Below the pieces are notes generated by a model. That model saw nothing but the letters and a program-made list of their open reading frames with translations, had not been told where the DNA came from and did no database searches. Shown here piece after piece: positions 8,924 to 18,185 of a DNA stretch of 64,000 nucleotides. The stretch lies in NCBI GenBank assembly GCA_047636495.1, contig JBLILH010000004.1:92270-156269 (forward strand), read 5' to 3'. This DNA is from Endobugula sp047636495. Its GTDB lineage: Bacteria > Pseudomonadota > Gammaproteobacteria > Pseudomonadales > Cellvibrionaceae. Position numbers and translations under genes: made by a program. How positions within the stretch are numbered: position 1 is the stretch's first letter; the number at the start of each line of letters is the position of its first letter.

Positions 8924-9433
8924 TTATGTGCGACGACGAAACAACGGGGCAGGTTTGTCTGCGCTGACTTGATAGGCTTCAGTAAGATCGTTTAGCGACT
9001 CAGCGGCGTCTGATACATCAATGTCATCGGCTAAATCAAAGGATGAAAAGCCACAGCGCTGTAAATAACATAACTGATCGCGAATCACGCCACCGGTGGC
9101 GCGTAACTCACCCGTAAACTGATAACGCTCACGTAGCAAACGTGCAAGGGAAAACCCTCGGCCATCCACAAACGAAGGAAAGTTGATAGCGATTAGCGTA
9201 AATGCACTTACCCCGTCGTTTTCTATATTGATAGCATGCTCGCCCTGAAGCAATAGCCCCACTTTTCCTGAGTGCACTTTACTAGCCAGTGCACTTTTTT
9301 TTATTTGCCAAAGTGGGTAGGGTACTATTAAATAATCTTGTGTAAAATCACTATGATCTTCGTCAACAATAGTCCATTGATTATCAATAACTGCATCGCG
9401 GGTAAGAATTAACGGATTATTTGGCATATACAC
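8924..9433 (-). CDS. DUF934 protein linked to sulfite reductase
   Basis: A 169-residue DUF934 protein, recognised by FVDGRGFSLARLLR, GELRATGGVIRDQL and GFSSFDL. The family almost always lies directly after a CysI-type reductase in Pseudomonas-like bacteria, and its exact role in sulfur assimilation is not established. Its start overlaps the end of cysI by 17 bases, so the two are translationally coupled. The ATGs at 9433 and 9427 are both possible starts. Confidence 0.9.
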   Translation of the reverse strand: MYMPNNPLILTRDAVIDNQWTIVDEDHSDFTQDYLIVPYPLWQIKKSALASKVHSGKVGLLLQGEHAINIENDGVSAFTLIAINFPSFVDGRGFSLARLLRERYQFTGELRATGGVIRDQLCYLQRCGFSSFDLADDIDVSDAAESLNDLTEAYQVSADKPAPLFRRRT

Positions 9434-11075
9434 GCTCCTTAAAGGGGGCTAAACCAATACGATTATAGGTGTCCACAAACAATTCTTCACCCTGACGATT
9501 ATCGACAAACACATTCAGTACGGTAGCAATAACATCGGGCACTTCAGATTCTTCAAAAGCAGGGCCCAGGACCTTGCCTAGCGCGGTGTTTTCAGAAGCG
9601 TTACCGCCAATTTGTATTTGGTAAAACTCTTTACCTTTTTTGTCAACCCCTAGAATACCAATGTGGCCCACATGGTGATGCCCGCAGGCATTCATGCAGC
9701 CAGAAATATTTAAGTCCAGATCACCAAGGTCGTAAACGTAATCCATATCATCAAAGCGACGTTGAATGGCTTCAGCGACTGGGATAGATTTAGCGTTTGC
9801 TAACGAGCAAAAATCGCCCCCTGGACAACAAATTACATCAGTCAACGTGCCAATGTTAGGGGTGGCAAAACCGGCTAACTTTGCTTCCTTCCATAACGCG
9901 AACAAATCAGACTTTTTAACGTCCGCAAGAACAATATTTTGATCATGGGTTGTCCGTGCTTCGCCAAAGCTATATTTGTCTGCCAAGTCGGCAATAATTT
10001 CTAACTGGCGATCTGTGACATCCCCCGGTGCAACACCCGTGGGCTTTAATGCTAAAACAACAGCGGCGTAACCCGGCACTTTATGAGTGCATAAGTTTCG
10101 ACCTAGCCATTTCGCAAAAGCGATATTATCAACCGTCAGTTCACTAACATTATGCTGAGCGGCTGCATCATCGATAGATTCATAGGCAGGTGAGGTGAAA
10201 AATGCTTTACAGCGGTTAATTTCATCTTGAGTCAATGTGGCCTCGCCACCTGCAGAATGAGCCCACTCGGCTTCAACAAGCTCGGCAAATTTTTCAGCGC
10301 CTAGTGCTTTTACTAAGATTTTAACGCGAGCCTTATACTTATTGTCACGACGACCCAGCAGATTGTAGACGCGCAAAATCGCATCTAGATAGGTCAGCAA
10401 ATCTCTCTCAGGAAGAAAATCACGGATCAATGAGCCAATAACAGGTGTTCGGCCTAAGCCACCCCCCACAATAACTTTAAAACCAATATCACCGGATACA
10501 TTTTTGACTAGTTTCAAGCCAATATCATGGACATTAACGGCCGCACGATCAGCATTTGCACCGGTGACTGCAATTTTGAATTTGCGCGGTAAAAAGGCAA
10601 ATTCAGGGTGAAGGGTCGACCACTGACGGATAATTTCGCAATAAGGACGTGGATCAATATCCTCATCAGAAGAGATGCCCGCAAGCTGATCCGACGTTGT
10701 GTTACGAATACAGTTGCCGCTAGATTGTGTCGCATGCATTTCAACTTCAGCCAATTCCGCTAATATATCTGGGACGTCGGCTAAATCAGGCCAATTGAGT
10801 TGTATATTTTGACGCGTGGTAATATGTGCATAGCCCTTATCATAGTCACGAGTAACGCGAGCTAAGCGACGTAATTGTGTACTATTGAGCATGCCGTATG
10901 GCACGTTAATGCGAAGCATAGGAGCTAATCGTTGAACATAAAGCCCATTTTGTAAACGCAGAGGTAAAAACTCTTCGTCTTTCAATTTACCCGCAAGATA
11001 CCGCTCCGTTTGTCCGCGAAACTGAGCGACGCGTTGAGTGATGATTTGGTGGTCGTAAGTGTCGTATTGGTACAT
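9417..11075 (-). CDS. cysI: Assimilatory sulfite (nitrite/sulfite) reductase hemoprotein
   Basis: Six-electron reduction of sulfite to sulfide by a siroheme-[4Fe-4S] enzyme. The 552-residue length matches the Pseudomonas CysI type. The cluster ligands appear as C417-x5-C423 (CPGGDFC) and C460-x3-C464 (CMNAC). No CysJ flavoprotein gene is nearby; a 2Fe-2S ferredoxin gene lies upstream on the same strand, so electrons probably come from ferredoxin. The 5' leader consists of 11-bp tandem repeats that include the ribosome site. The partner reductase gene cysH is far away at 42.7 kb. Confidence 0.93.
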   Translation of the reverse strand: MYQYDTYDHQIITQRVAQFRGQTERYLAGKLKDEEFLPLRLQNGLYVQRLAPMLRINVPYGMLNSTQLRRLARVTRDYDKGYAHITTRQNIQLNWPDLADVPDILAELAEVEMHATQSSGNCIRNTTSDQLAGISSDEDIDPRPYCEIIRQWSTLHPEFAFLPRKFKIAVTGANADRAAVNVHDIGLKLVKNVSGDIGFKVIVGGGLGRTPVIGSLIRDFLPERDLLTYLDAILRVYNLLGRRDNKYKARVKILVKALGAEKFAELVEAEWAHSAGGEATLTQDEINRCKAFFTSPAYESIDDAAAQHNVSELTVDNIAFAKWLGRNLCTHKVPGYAAVVLALKPTGVAPGDVTDRQLEIIADLADKYSFGEARTTHDQNIVLADVKKSDLFALWKEAKLAGFATPNIGTLTDVICCPGGDFCSLANAKSIPVAEAIQRRFDDMDYVYDLGDLDLNISGCMNACGHHHVGHIGILGVDKKGKEFYQIQIGGNASENTALGKVLGPAFEESEVPDVIATVLNVFVDNRQGEELFVDTYNRIGLAPFKERVYAK

Positions 11076-11125
11076 AGTTACCTGATAGTTACCTGATAGT
11101 TACCTGATGGTTACGTGATGGTTAT
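11076..11125 (-). repeat. 11-bp tandem repeat in the cysI leader
   Basis: On the coding strand the unit AACTATCAGGT is present about four times and abuts the ATG. The last AGGT serves as the ribosome site, so each copy carries a potential Shine-Dalgarno core. The fourth copy is imperfect. Slippage here would change the leader but not the reading frame. Confidence 0.85.
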
Positions 11126-11367
11126 CCGTTGGCTTCTTGGTGTTTCTTGACTGGCTTACCGCCAAAAGGCCGTAAAATAATTAATATAAATTATAAAATA
11201 TAACACGAGCAGAATACACGAAAAGTGCGTAATCGGCGATCATCTCTAAAGAATATTTATATGTAAAGTTATAGCCTTATTGCATAACAGCGGCGTCTCA
11301 TTAAATATGTCGCTATCGTATGTAGACTGCAAGGCTATAACAATCGACGCAGTAGCGCACGAACAGT

Positions 11368-11685
11368 TTACTGAATAGCGGGCAGGTGAATTGTCAATCC
11401 ATCCATTTCTTCAGTGACTAATAACTGACAAGATAATCGGCTCGTAGGCTTGGGTTCTTGTGTAGCCTCCACCATTTCACGTTCAGCGCCTTTGGCAACT
11501 CCCGTCTTACTAATCCAAGCATCGTCAACGTAACAGTGGCAGGTTGCGCAACACATGCTGCCACCACACGCCCCGACAATACCGTCAATGCCATTATCTA
11601 TAGCGGCTTGCATCAGGTTTTCCCCAACAGCCACGTCAGCTTCAAAGGTATTGCCATCGTGAGTGGTATAAAAAATGAGAGCCAT
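11368..11685 (-). CDS. Adrenodoxin-type [2Fe-2S] ferredoxin
   Basis: A 105-residue electron carrier. The first three cluster ligands follow the adrenodoxin spacing C-x5-C-x2-C within ACGGSMCCATC, and the fourth is in RLSCQL. The ISC-type ferredoxin Fdx looks similar, but there are no isc genes here. It lies 292 bases upstream of cysI on the same strand, which suggests service as electron donor to sulfite reductase. That link is inference. Confidence 0.9.
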   Translation of the reverse strand: MALIFYTTHDGNTFEADVAVGENLMQAAIDNGIDGIVGACGGSMCCATCHCYVDDAWISKTGVAKGAEREMVEATQEPKPTSRLSCQLLVTEEMDGLTIHLPAIQ

Positions 11686-11790
11686 GTTAGGTTTCCTATA
11701 TTATGTTGATGTAGTTTCATGTGATCAGCAGCAATGAGTCAGGGTGCACGCCCTCAGATTTCTGCGACAAAGGCGGCCAACAACTATCTT

Positions 11791-11945
11791 TCTGAGGCCC
11801 GAATCAGATTACTCAAACTACCAGCCGACTCCTGAGTTCCGGCATGCAATGAATGCCGGTATCCCTATTCAGTGAACCGTGACCTATTTGAGGTGGATTT
11901 CGGTCTTCGCTGGAATGCCGAGATCAAGTCGGTGTTTCTTGTCCT
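11791..11945. repeat. Degenerate dispersed repeat with CCGGCAT hairpin
   Basis: The intergenic stretch contains CCGGCAT-GCAATGA-ATGCCGG and, further on, TTCGCTGGAATGCCGAG. Both resemble the CCGGNATGACGG type of dispersed intergenic repeat that also forms the tandem array at 63.1 kb. It is probably a decayed copy of a genome-wide repeat and not a terminator, because no T run follows. Confidence 0.45.
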
Positions 11946-11958
11946 AGAGCTTTAGTTG

Positions 11959-13350
11959 CTATTCAACCAGTAGCTGATAACAAGGCTTGTATCCACCGCT
12001 TAGCTTCATGCGCCCTTGGTCAACAAACGACACCAGCAGCTTATCTAACGCAGCCATTAATTGCGCATCACCTTTAAGTTGATATTTGCCGTGCTGACGA
12101 ATGCGTGCAATACCATCTGCTTTTACATTACCCGCAACAATACCAGAAAACGCGCAGCGCAATTGCGCGGCTAATACGTATCCTGGTTGCCCTCGGTGAA
12201 GCTTAAGCCCCAGCATGTTTTGGTGACTTGGGGTAAAGGGTTGCTGGAATACTTCGGGTACTACTAACGACCAATTGTATGCGTAAGATTCGCTGTGCTT
12301 TCTGCGGTAACGCTGCACCGACTCTATACCTTGCTGCATGCGCTGCCCCACTAATACAGGGTCATCGATAACAATGTCATAGTATTTGGCAGCGTCGTCA
12401 CCCAAAGTAAAGCGAATAAAAGCATCAAGGCTCGTAAAATAGTTTGCGCTGGTCGCAGAGGCTGCAAAAATCAATGGGAAGCTAACCGTTTGGTTTTCTG
12501 GGTGCATTAATAAGCCCAAAATATAAAGAACTTCTTCGGCAGTGCCTGCACCCCCAGGAAATACAATAATACCGTGAGATAAACGAACAAAAGCTTCTAA
12601 ACGTTTCTCTATATCGGGCAAAATGACTAATTCATTCACCGTAGGGTTTGGTGATTCCGCCGCAATAATTCCCGGCTCGGTAATACCGACATAACGACCA
12701 TCGCGAATATGTTGTTTACCGTGACTGACCACCGCGCCTTTCATGGGCCCTTTCATTGCGCCAATGCCACAGCCAGTGGCAATGCTCATGCCTCGCAGAC
12801 CTAACTCGTAGCCAACTTTTTTAGTGAAGTCATATTCGTGACGGGGGATAGCGTGCCCGCCCCAGCACACCACTAATTGCGGGCGCACATTGGCTCTAAC
12901 AACGCCTGCATTTCGCAAAATTCTAAACACGGCGTCAGTAATGCCTTCGCTAGAGCTAAAATCAAAGCGTCCACCCACGGTTATTTTATGATGGGTATAG
13001 ACAATATCGCGAAGTACTGAAAATAAATGCTCCCTGATACCATAGATAATTTTCCCATCTACAAACGCCGATACAGGGGCGTTAATAATCTCAAGTTTAA
13101 TGCCCCGCGACTCCTGAATAACGTGAATATTGAAATCAGCGAATTGCTCGGTTATCACAGTAATATCATCTTCACTGTTGTCGGTATTTAAAATCGCAAG
13201 GGCGCACTGACGAAACAATTCATAGGTATGACTTTCAGCGTTCATTACACCGCTGACCTCGCGATGAGATAAAAGGTCTAAACTACGAGTAGGGCGCACA
13301 TGGGTCAAGGGGATTTTGAGTATCGTTGAATCGTTAGTTGAAAGCGCCAT
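11959..13350 (-). CDS. ppnN: Pyrimidine/purine nucleotide 5'-monophosphate nucleosidase
   Basis: Hydrolyses nucleoside monophosphates to base and ribose 5-phosphate; the E. coli enzyme (YgdH, 454 residues) is stimulated by (p)ppGpp. This 463-residue protein aligns along its whole length: AFVDGKIIYGI, VVCWGGHAI, TGCGIGAMKGPMKGA, the LOG-family motif PGGAGTAEE, and AFSGIVAGNVK. It appears monocistronic, with 100 bases separating it from the upstream yeeN-like gene. Confidence 0.95.
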   Translation of the reverse strand: MALSTNDSTILKIPLTHVRPTRSLDLLSHREVSGVMNAESHTYELFRQCALAILNTDNSEDDITVITEQFADFNIHVIQESRGIKLEIINAPVSAFVDGKIIYGIREHLFSVLRDIVYTHHKITVGGRFDFSSSEGITDAVFRILRNAGVVRANVRPQLVVCWGGHAIPRHEYDFTKKVGYELGLRGMSIATGCGIGAMKGPMKGAVVSHGKQHIRDGRYVGITEPGIIAAESPNPTVNELVILPDIEKRLEAFVRLSHGIIVFPGGAGTAEEVLYILGLLMHPENQTVSFPLIFAASATSANYFTSLDAFIRFTLGDDAAKYYDIVIDDPVLVGQRMQQGIESVQRYRRKHSESYAYNWSLVVPEVFQQPFTPSHQNMLGLKLHRGQPGYVLAAQLRCAFSGIVAGNVKADGIARIRQHGKYQLKGDAQLMAALDKLLVSFVDQGRMKLSGGYKPCYQLLVE

Positions 13351-13453
13351 GGGGGTTACCTGTTATATGATGTAAACTATAAATTTTTCACATTAAACAC
13401 TGCCTATCAATTAGTTAGGGCATTTTTTTGATGTGAAGTATTAGATATTTCTA

Positions 13454-14170
13454 TTATAGCTCAGCATTGTGATAAACGTCTTGAACATCATCTAAATCAT
13501 CTAGCATATCAATAAACTTTTCGAACATTTCAATGTCATCGCCCTTTACAACGGTAGTGTTTTGAGGGATGAATTGGGTATCGTCCACATCAAAATCGAT
13601 ACCTTTAAAAGCTTCAGTTAATGCTTGTTTCGCTTTAAAATATTCAGCGTAGGGGGCAAAAACTGTAATTTTCCCCGCGTCGCTTTCAATATCGGTAACA
13701 TCCACATCGGCCATCATTAATACGTCTAAAACGGCTTCTTCATCGTCATGGCCAAATACAAAAATCGCACAATGATCAAACATGTGGCTCACACTGCCTT
13801 GAGTGCCAATATTGCTTTTGGTTTTGGTAAAACAAATACGTACGTCACCAAAAGTACGATTGGGGTTATCGGTCAAACAGTCAACAATTACCATAGTGCT
13901 ACCTGGGCCGTAACCTTCGTAACGTGCCGTCGAAAAATCTTCGCCACCCCCACCTTTTGCTTTTTCTAACGCTTTTTGGATAACGTGACTAGGCACCTGA
14001 TCTTTCTTGGCGCGATCAATCATGCTCCGTAAGGCTAAGTTGCCATCAGGATCTACGCCACCCGCTTTAGCGCACACATAGACCTCGCGACCATACTTGC
14101 TGTATACCTTGGCTTTCGCATCTGATGTTTTCGCCATGGATTCTTTACGGTTCTGATACGCTCTGCCCAT
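13454..14170 (-). CDS. yeeN: YebC/PmpR family protein, YeeN subgroup
   Basis: A TACO1/YebC-family protein of about 238 residues; related proteins act as transcription regulators or help ribosomes through proline stretches. KGGGGEDFSTARYEGYGPG and VQDVYHNAEL match YeeN more closely than YebC. A TTG at 14182 extends the frame, but the ATG at 14170 gives the family N-terminus MGRAYQNRK and sits 8 bases after GGGGAT, so I chose it. Confidence 0.92.
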   Translation of the reverse strand: MGRAYQNRKESMAKTSDAKAKVYSKYGREVYVCAKAGGVDPDGNLALRSMIDRAKKDQVPSHVIQKALEKAKGGGGEDFSTARYEGYGPGSTMVIVDCLTDNPNRTFGDVRICFTKTKSNIGTQGSVSHMFDHCAIFVFGHDDEEAVLDVLMMADVDVTDIESDAGKITVFAPYAEYFKAKQALTEAFKGIDFDVDDTQFIPQNTTVVKGDDIEMFEKFIDMLDDLDDVQDVYHNAEL

Positions 14171-14448
14171 TATTATCCCCAATTTTATAAAAAGTGAGTG
14201 ATTTTAACGTTATCTTGCGGTGCATTAAACCATTATCTGGTTGTTTGACCGTTATCACGTTAAATTAGCGCGAATAGCTATGCTTCTAATCAACATTGAG
14301 TTGATACTTTATGTTGATGTCATTAAAGCGTTTTATTCTTTTAAATTGAATATTTTACCGCCAACAAAAGCTATACATTATTCCCACCTTCTGAAATGAT
14401 AGACAGATAGTTCGGTAACCCCCCCTCATTGATTAACAACGGCTTCTA

Positions 14449-14832
14449 ATGAAAATAAGTGAAATGGCAGATGTGACTGGGGTATCAACGGATACTCTGC
14501 GTTATTATGAAAAAATTAGCTTGTTAACAATAGCGCGCACGAAAACTGGAATCCGTCGTTATTCAGATAAAGATATTAAGACCATCCGCTTTATCAAACA
14601 GGCACAAAAAATAGGCTTTAGTCTAGAGGATATTGCTCAACTATTACACTTTAGAGATGACCCCGAAAACGTCAAACCTCAGGTAAGAGCAATGATAAAG
14701 GCGAAACTCGAGTTTATTAGTCGGCGTATTGGAGAGTTGAAGCAACTGGAGAGTGAACTTTCTGTCCTTGTAAATCAGTGCCAAAATAGTCAGGGAGACT
14801 GCCCCATTTTAAAAAACTTTGAAAAACAATAA
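14449..14832 (+). CDS. MerR family regulator, metal-sensing type
   Basis: A 127-residue MerR activator. The N-terminal HTH is clear (MKISEMADVTGVSTDTLRYYEKI) and is followed by the dimerisation helix. The C-terminal loop has a cysteine pair, CQNSQGDC, as in CueR/ZntR metal sensors. The third cysteine that ZntR/CadR have at the start of the long helix is replaced (DPENVKPQ), so the ligand set differs and the metal cannot be named. It probably controls the metal-related genes that follow on the same strand. Confidence 0.9.
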   Translation: MKISEMADVTGVSTDTLRYYEKISLLTIARTKTGIRRYSDKDIKTIRFIKQAQKIGFSLEDIAQLLHFRDDPENVKPQVRAMIKAKLEFISRRIGELKQLESELSVLVNQCQNSQGDCPILKNFEKQ

Positions 14833-15252
14833 GGCGCGTTGAATACAATGTTTTTGAACTAAAACAGGCCAGATGACAAAAAATAGCGTTGTCATCACAA
14901 CCCCTGAAAAGAGCATCAATCCTAACACCTAACACCTAACACCTAACACCTAACACCTAACACCTAACACCTAACACTAATAAGCTTAACAATATAATAC
15001 CTCTGATAACAGGGTGAGTAAAATATGATATTCATTGGGAGGTTCAGTGATCAAGAGTACCTTGATGAAAAATGCTGTTATAAAGAGATTGTTACAACAA
15101 GGCTGTTACGAAGAAGTTGTTACGAAGAAGTTGTTACGAAGAGTGCCGTTAAAAATAGACAGTAGAAAGTAGGCTAATTACGTATAAAGCCTACCATCGT
15201 TAATCGTTTAATTTCTTTAATTGTTCCGTCTAATTCGCTATCATCGCAACTA
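14833..15252. other. Intergenic region rich in short tandem repeats
   Basis: 420 bases between merR and the His-rich gene. It holds the 7-bp array at 14921-14976, a 14-bp direct repeat (GTTACGAAGAAGTT, 2.8 copies) at 15105-15143, and a weak small frame, GTG 15048 to TAG 15173 (41 codons, GGGAGG site), that overlaps the second repeat. I would not call the small frame a gene. Confidence 0.6.
14921..14976. repeat. 7-bp tandem repeat (CCTAACA) x8
   Basis: Eight perfect copies of CCTAACA in a row, starting 88 bases after the merR stop. Perfect identity suggests a recent or actively slipping array. It lies outside any supported coding frame, so slippage would change spacing only. Confidence 0.95.
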
Positions 15253-15753
15253 ATGAAAAAGATCTTATCCATACTATTAATTACCTTGCTGGTATCGCCT
15301 GCGTTTATCTCATGGCTACCCCACGGTGTCATTCATGCCTTGCATGGCAATAACATCGAGCATTATTTTGCAGGCAGTCATGGCCATTCCAATGATGAAC
15401 ATGTCCACAATGATAACGCTCATGATCATCATCTTCATGGCAATGGAAATCTTATTAACACAAACCACCACAGTCATAGAGACAGTCAACTAAGCGATTA
15501 TCACTCGATCTATTTTGATTTAACAACGTACTACAGTGACTACCTCAATGTCGATTTACAGCGAATTAGTAAAACTTCTGTAGATTCTTCTGGCTTCGAT
15601 TTATACAATATAGACACTATAATCGTCGTCAACATCAAACCGCATCACCATTACGACCTCCCACCAAGTAAGACTCGTATCCCTATAGATTGGCAACTCT
15701 CTAGCGCAAACAACACTCCACCTTATCTCTCTACTCAGCGTCTGCGAATTTAG
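15253..15753 (+). CDS. Secreted histidine-rich protein, putative metal binding
   Basis: A 166-residue protein with an N-terminal signal peptide (MKKILSILLITLLVSPAF). It is rich in His between residues 24 and 75 (for example HDHHLHG and NHHSHRD) and has a HHHYDLPPSKTR segment near the end. The C-terminus PPYLSTQRLRI resembles small secreted proteins found in heavy-metal efflux islands. A role in binding zinc or copper in the periplasm is inferred from composition and neighbours. The exact family is not recognised. Confidence 0.8.
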   Translation: MKKILSILLITLLVSPAFISWLPHGVIHALHGNNIEHYFAGSHGHSNDEHVHNDNAHDHHLHGNGNLINTNHHSHRDSQLSDYHSIYFDLTTYYSDYLNVDLQRISKTSVDSSGFDLYNIDTIIVVNIKPHHHYDLPPSKTRIPIDWQLSSANNTPPYLSTQRLRI

Positions 15754-15863
15754 ACACTTATTACCAGGGTGCTTATACCTCTCTACTATAGAGTCGGTGT
15801 ACATAATTCCTGCGCCGTCTAAAATTTTTGAAACGCTATAATTTTATGAATGGAGAGACCTTC

Positions 15864-16586
15864 ATGCTTCAACTTTTACAACGATATTCAACAAAAGATC
15901 GTCTATACACCGCCATTGGTTTGTGCCTAATGTTGGTTGGATTATTGGGGGTTATTCCCGATGCTGTGGCGCATGCCGTAACTGCCGGCGACAAAGGATA
16001 TATTCAGGAAACCACGGGGATTCACGCCATCCCTTTTATCTATCTTGGCGCAAAACATATGATGACGGGCTATGACCATTTATTGTTTTTACTCGGTGTT
16101 ATTTTTTTTCTCTATCGACTGCAGCACATCCTTATTTATGTCAGTCTTTTTGCGGTGGGACATGTCATAACGCTACTCACTGGTGTGTTGATGGAGATAA
16201 GCATTAATGCATTTGTCATTGATGCCATTATCGGCTTTTCTATTGTCTACAAGTCACTCGATAATATGGGTGCTTTTCAACGCTGGTTTGGTGTTCAACC
16301 CAACACCAAAATTGCGACCTTGCTTTTTGGTTTACTCCATGGCTTTGGTCTAGCCACTAAAATTTTAGAATACGAATTATCGTCCGATGGCCTAGTCCCT
16401 AATCTGATTTTCTTCAACATAGGGGTAGAAATCGGTCAGATTTTGGCACTAATAGTGGTTCTAATAGCGGTGAATTTTTGGCGTAAATCAGGCCATTTCA
16501 TGCAGCATGCTTACAGCGCCAACGTCTTCATTATGATGCTGGGGTTCTTGCTAATGGGATTCCATATTACTGGCTTTTTTGTTTAA
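15864..16586 (+). CDS. HupE/UreJ family membrane protein
   Basis: About 240 residues with a leading signal-like helix and six or seven membrane segments. Signatures are GAKHMMTGYDHLLFLLGV, LFAVGHVITL and LFGLLHGFGLA, with conserved His residues that suggest nickel or other metal transport. HupE/UreJ proteins move nickel or cobalt elsewhere, but this subgroup is often found in metal-resistance islands. The ATG at 15864 is preferred over 15828 because GGAGAG lies 7 bases before it. Confidence 0.88.
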   Translation: MLQLLQRYSTKDRLYTAIGLCLMLVGLLGVIPDAVAHAVTAGDKGYIQETTGIHAIPFIYLGAKHMMTGYDHLLFLLGVIFFLYRLQHILIYVSLFAVGHVITLLTGVLMEISINAFVIDAIIGFSIVYKSLDNMGAFQRWFGVQPNTKIATLLFGLLHGFGLATKILEYELSSDGLVPNLIFFNIGVEIGQILALIVVLIAVNFWRKSGHFMQHAYSANVFIMMLGFLLMGFHITGFFV

Positions 16587-16654
16587 TAAAGCGCTATTCA
16601 ATAAATCAGTGTTCAGTCAATCAATATTCGTCGTATTTAAATAGGAACATTACC

Positions 16655-17305
16655 ATGCACAACATCAATATACCGTCTGATAGAGAGCTACCCTCTACAT
16701 CAACACTAATCAAATCCACTATTTTAGCCGCTATGGTGGCTTGCTTGTTACTCGTAACCGTCGTTATGCCTGCCGAATACGGGATAGATCCCACAGGGCT
16801 GGGTGATATTGTTGGACTCAAACGCATGGGAGAGATAAGAACCTCATTAGCTGAAGAAGCGGCGGCAGATGTAGCCGCTCAAAATATTGGGGCGACTAAA
16901 ACGGTTGCTGAAGTCGATACGGTAATCGTTGAAGCAGTGGTGAAAGTAGAACCCGTCAAACCTGCGGTAGCGCCAAGTAATGCGGCTCACCAGAACCACG
17001 AAATAAGCTTTTCACTTGCGCCTGATGAAGGCACAGAAGTAAAAGTGACGATGATAAAGGGAGCGAAAGTTAACTATATTTGGGAAACTAACGGCGGCAA
17101 ATTAAACTTTGACGTTCACGGAGATTCAAAAAAGCTTAATATTAACTATCATTCATACTACAAGGGTTCTGATTCAACGCGTGAGGGCAGATTAGAAGCA
17201 GCATTTGACGGGGGCCACGGTTGGTTTTGGCGAAATAGAACCGAGAACACCCAGACGATCACTATCAAAACTACAGGTGAATATACCGCTATTAAGCGTT
17301 ATTGA
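16655..17305 (+). CDS. Putative transmembrane anchor protein of metal islands
   Basis: A 216-residue protein with one membrane helix (about 19-40), an Ala/Val-rich linker (about 65-110) and a C-terminal beta domain ending in HGWFWRNRTENTQTITIKT and GEYTAIKR. It is recognised as the protein that commonly follows HupE/UreJ genes in heavy-metal islands. Its biochemical function is unknown. It starts 69 bases after hupE and is probably cotranscribed. Confidence 0.75.
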   Translation: MHNINIPSDRELPSTSTLIKSTILAAMVACLLLVTVVMPAEYGIDPTGLGDIVGLKRMGEIRTSLAEEAAADVAAQNIGATKTVAEVDTVIVEAVVKVEPVKPAVAPSNAAHQNHEISFSLAPDEGTEVKVTMIKGAKVNYIWETNGGKLNFDVHGDSKKLNINYHSYYKGSDSTREGRLEAAFDGGHGWFWRNRTENTQTITIKTTGEYTAIKRY

Positions 17306-17626
17306 TACGCTAATAATTGTTAACACATAAAGTGGTTTCTGCCGCCAATAAAAAAGTGTTGGCGGTATGGCTAGCCACGGAGGTAACTAACCTTGTAATG
17401 ACGTTTCATGAAATGTTGATATTGTTTGAGCACAAACCTTTTGCCTCGGTAATTACGTAGCACCTTGCTCATATGGTCGTTATAGTCGTATGTATTTCGT
17501 CAGTATATTCTGCAATATAAGGTGTTAATTTACGTTGTCTATCATTAAACACTTGCACCTAGAGTTAACTCCAAGTGTTTAATGGGTGCATTATTTAAAA
17601 GAACCAAAAGAAGTCATCGCCGACAT
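17306..17626. other. Intergenic region
   Basis: 320 bases without a supported gene. A 7-bp stem (CCGCCAA/TTGGCGG) at 17342-17365 lies just after the anchor protein and may act as a weak terminator, but it has no T run. Confidence 0.4.
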
Positions 17627-18031
17627 ATGAAAAAACAGTTCACACGACTACTATTGTTAATATGGCGACTAAGCCAGCCGCTTCTTGCGGTGGTGTCAAT
17701 GACGTCGAGCACACGCTCGACCTGTAGTGTGCATGTTCAAAGTGCTTGCGCTCTTACCTCCAAAAATACCCTAACAAATTGCACAAAATATAACACTGCA
17801 GAACATATGGGTCACAATAGGCTGGTGGTGTCTGATTCTGGTAGCCGTTCTCACGACCAATGGTTAATGAACGGTGAGGATTGCGCTACCGTTTGTAAGG
17901 TATCCGTTGTCAGCAATCACTTTTTATCCTTTACGAGTAGAGCGCATTCACAGTTTGATATTCGCGCCATTGACGCTATTGTCGATACCTTCCACGGTAC
18001 ATCTACCGCCCACCCACCCATTCTTGCTTAA
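17627..18031 (+). CDS. Small secreted Cys/His protein, putative metal binding (CopL-like)
   Basis: About 134 residues. A basic start MKKQFTR and a hydrophobic stretch look like a signal peptide, followed by scattered Cys and His, the segment NGEDCATVC and an end HPPILA. Together these resemble small CopL/DUF2946-type proteins of copper islands, which end in a PPI motif. The ATG at 17627 is chosen over 17582 because it starts the signal peptide. Similarity is weak, so this is a tentative call supported mainly by context. Confidence 0.5.
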   Translation: MKKQFTRLLLLIWRLSQPLLAVVSMTSSTRSTCSVHVQSACALTSKNTLTNCTKYNTAEHMGHNRLVVSDSGSRSHDQWLMNGEDCATVCKVSVVSNHFLSFTSRAHSQFDIRAIDAIVDTFHGTSTAHPPILA

Positions 18032-18185
18032 TGTAGGATAAATCCATCTATTATCTGCCCGAGGAGTTAAATGATGTCGGTATTCTATTCTTTGCTTTCA
18101 CTTTCACTTTACCTTTAGTTTTTGTTAATAACGTTATCTCTAATTTTTTAAATGAAGAGTCCCACAGCAGATTTTAGGAGTCAGT

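Noticed and set aside
14921..14976. CRISPR-like array
   Set aside because: Units are contiguous without spacers; a simple tandem repeat. None of the arrays in the window has spacers.
15048..15173. 41-codon frame with GTG start and GGGAGG site
   Set aside because: Its sequence is largely a 14-bp direct repeat; spacing is short and composition is not protein-like.
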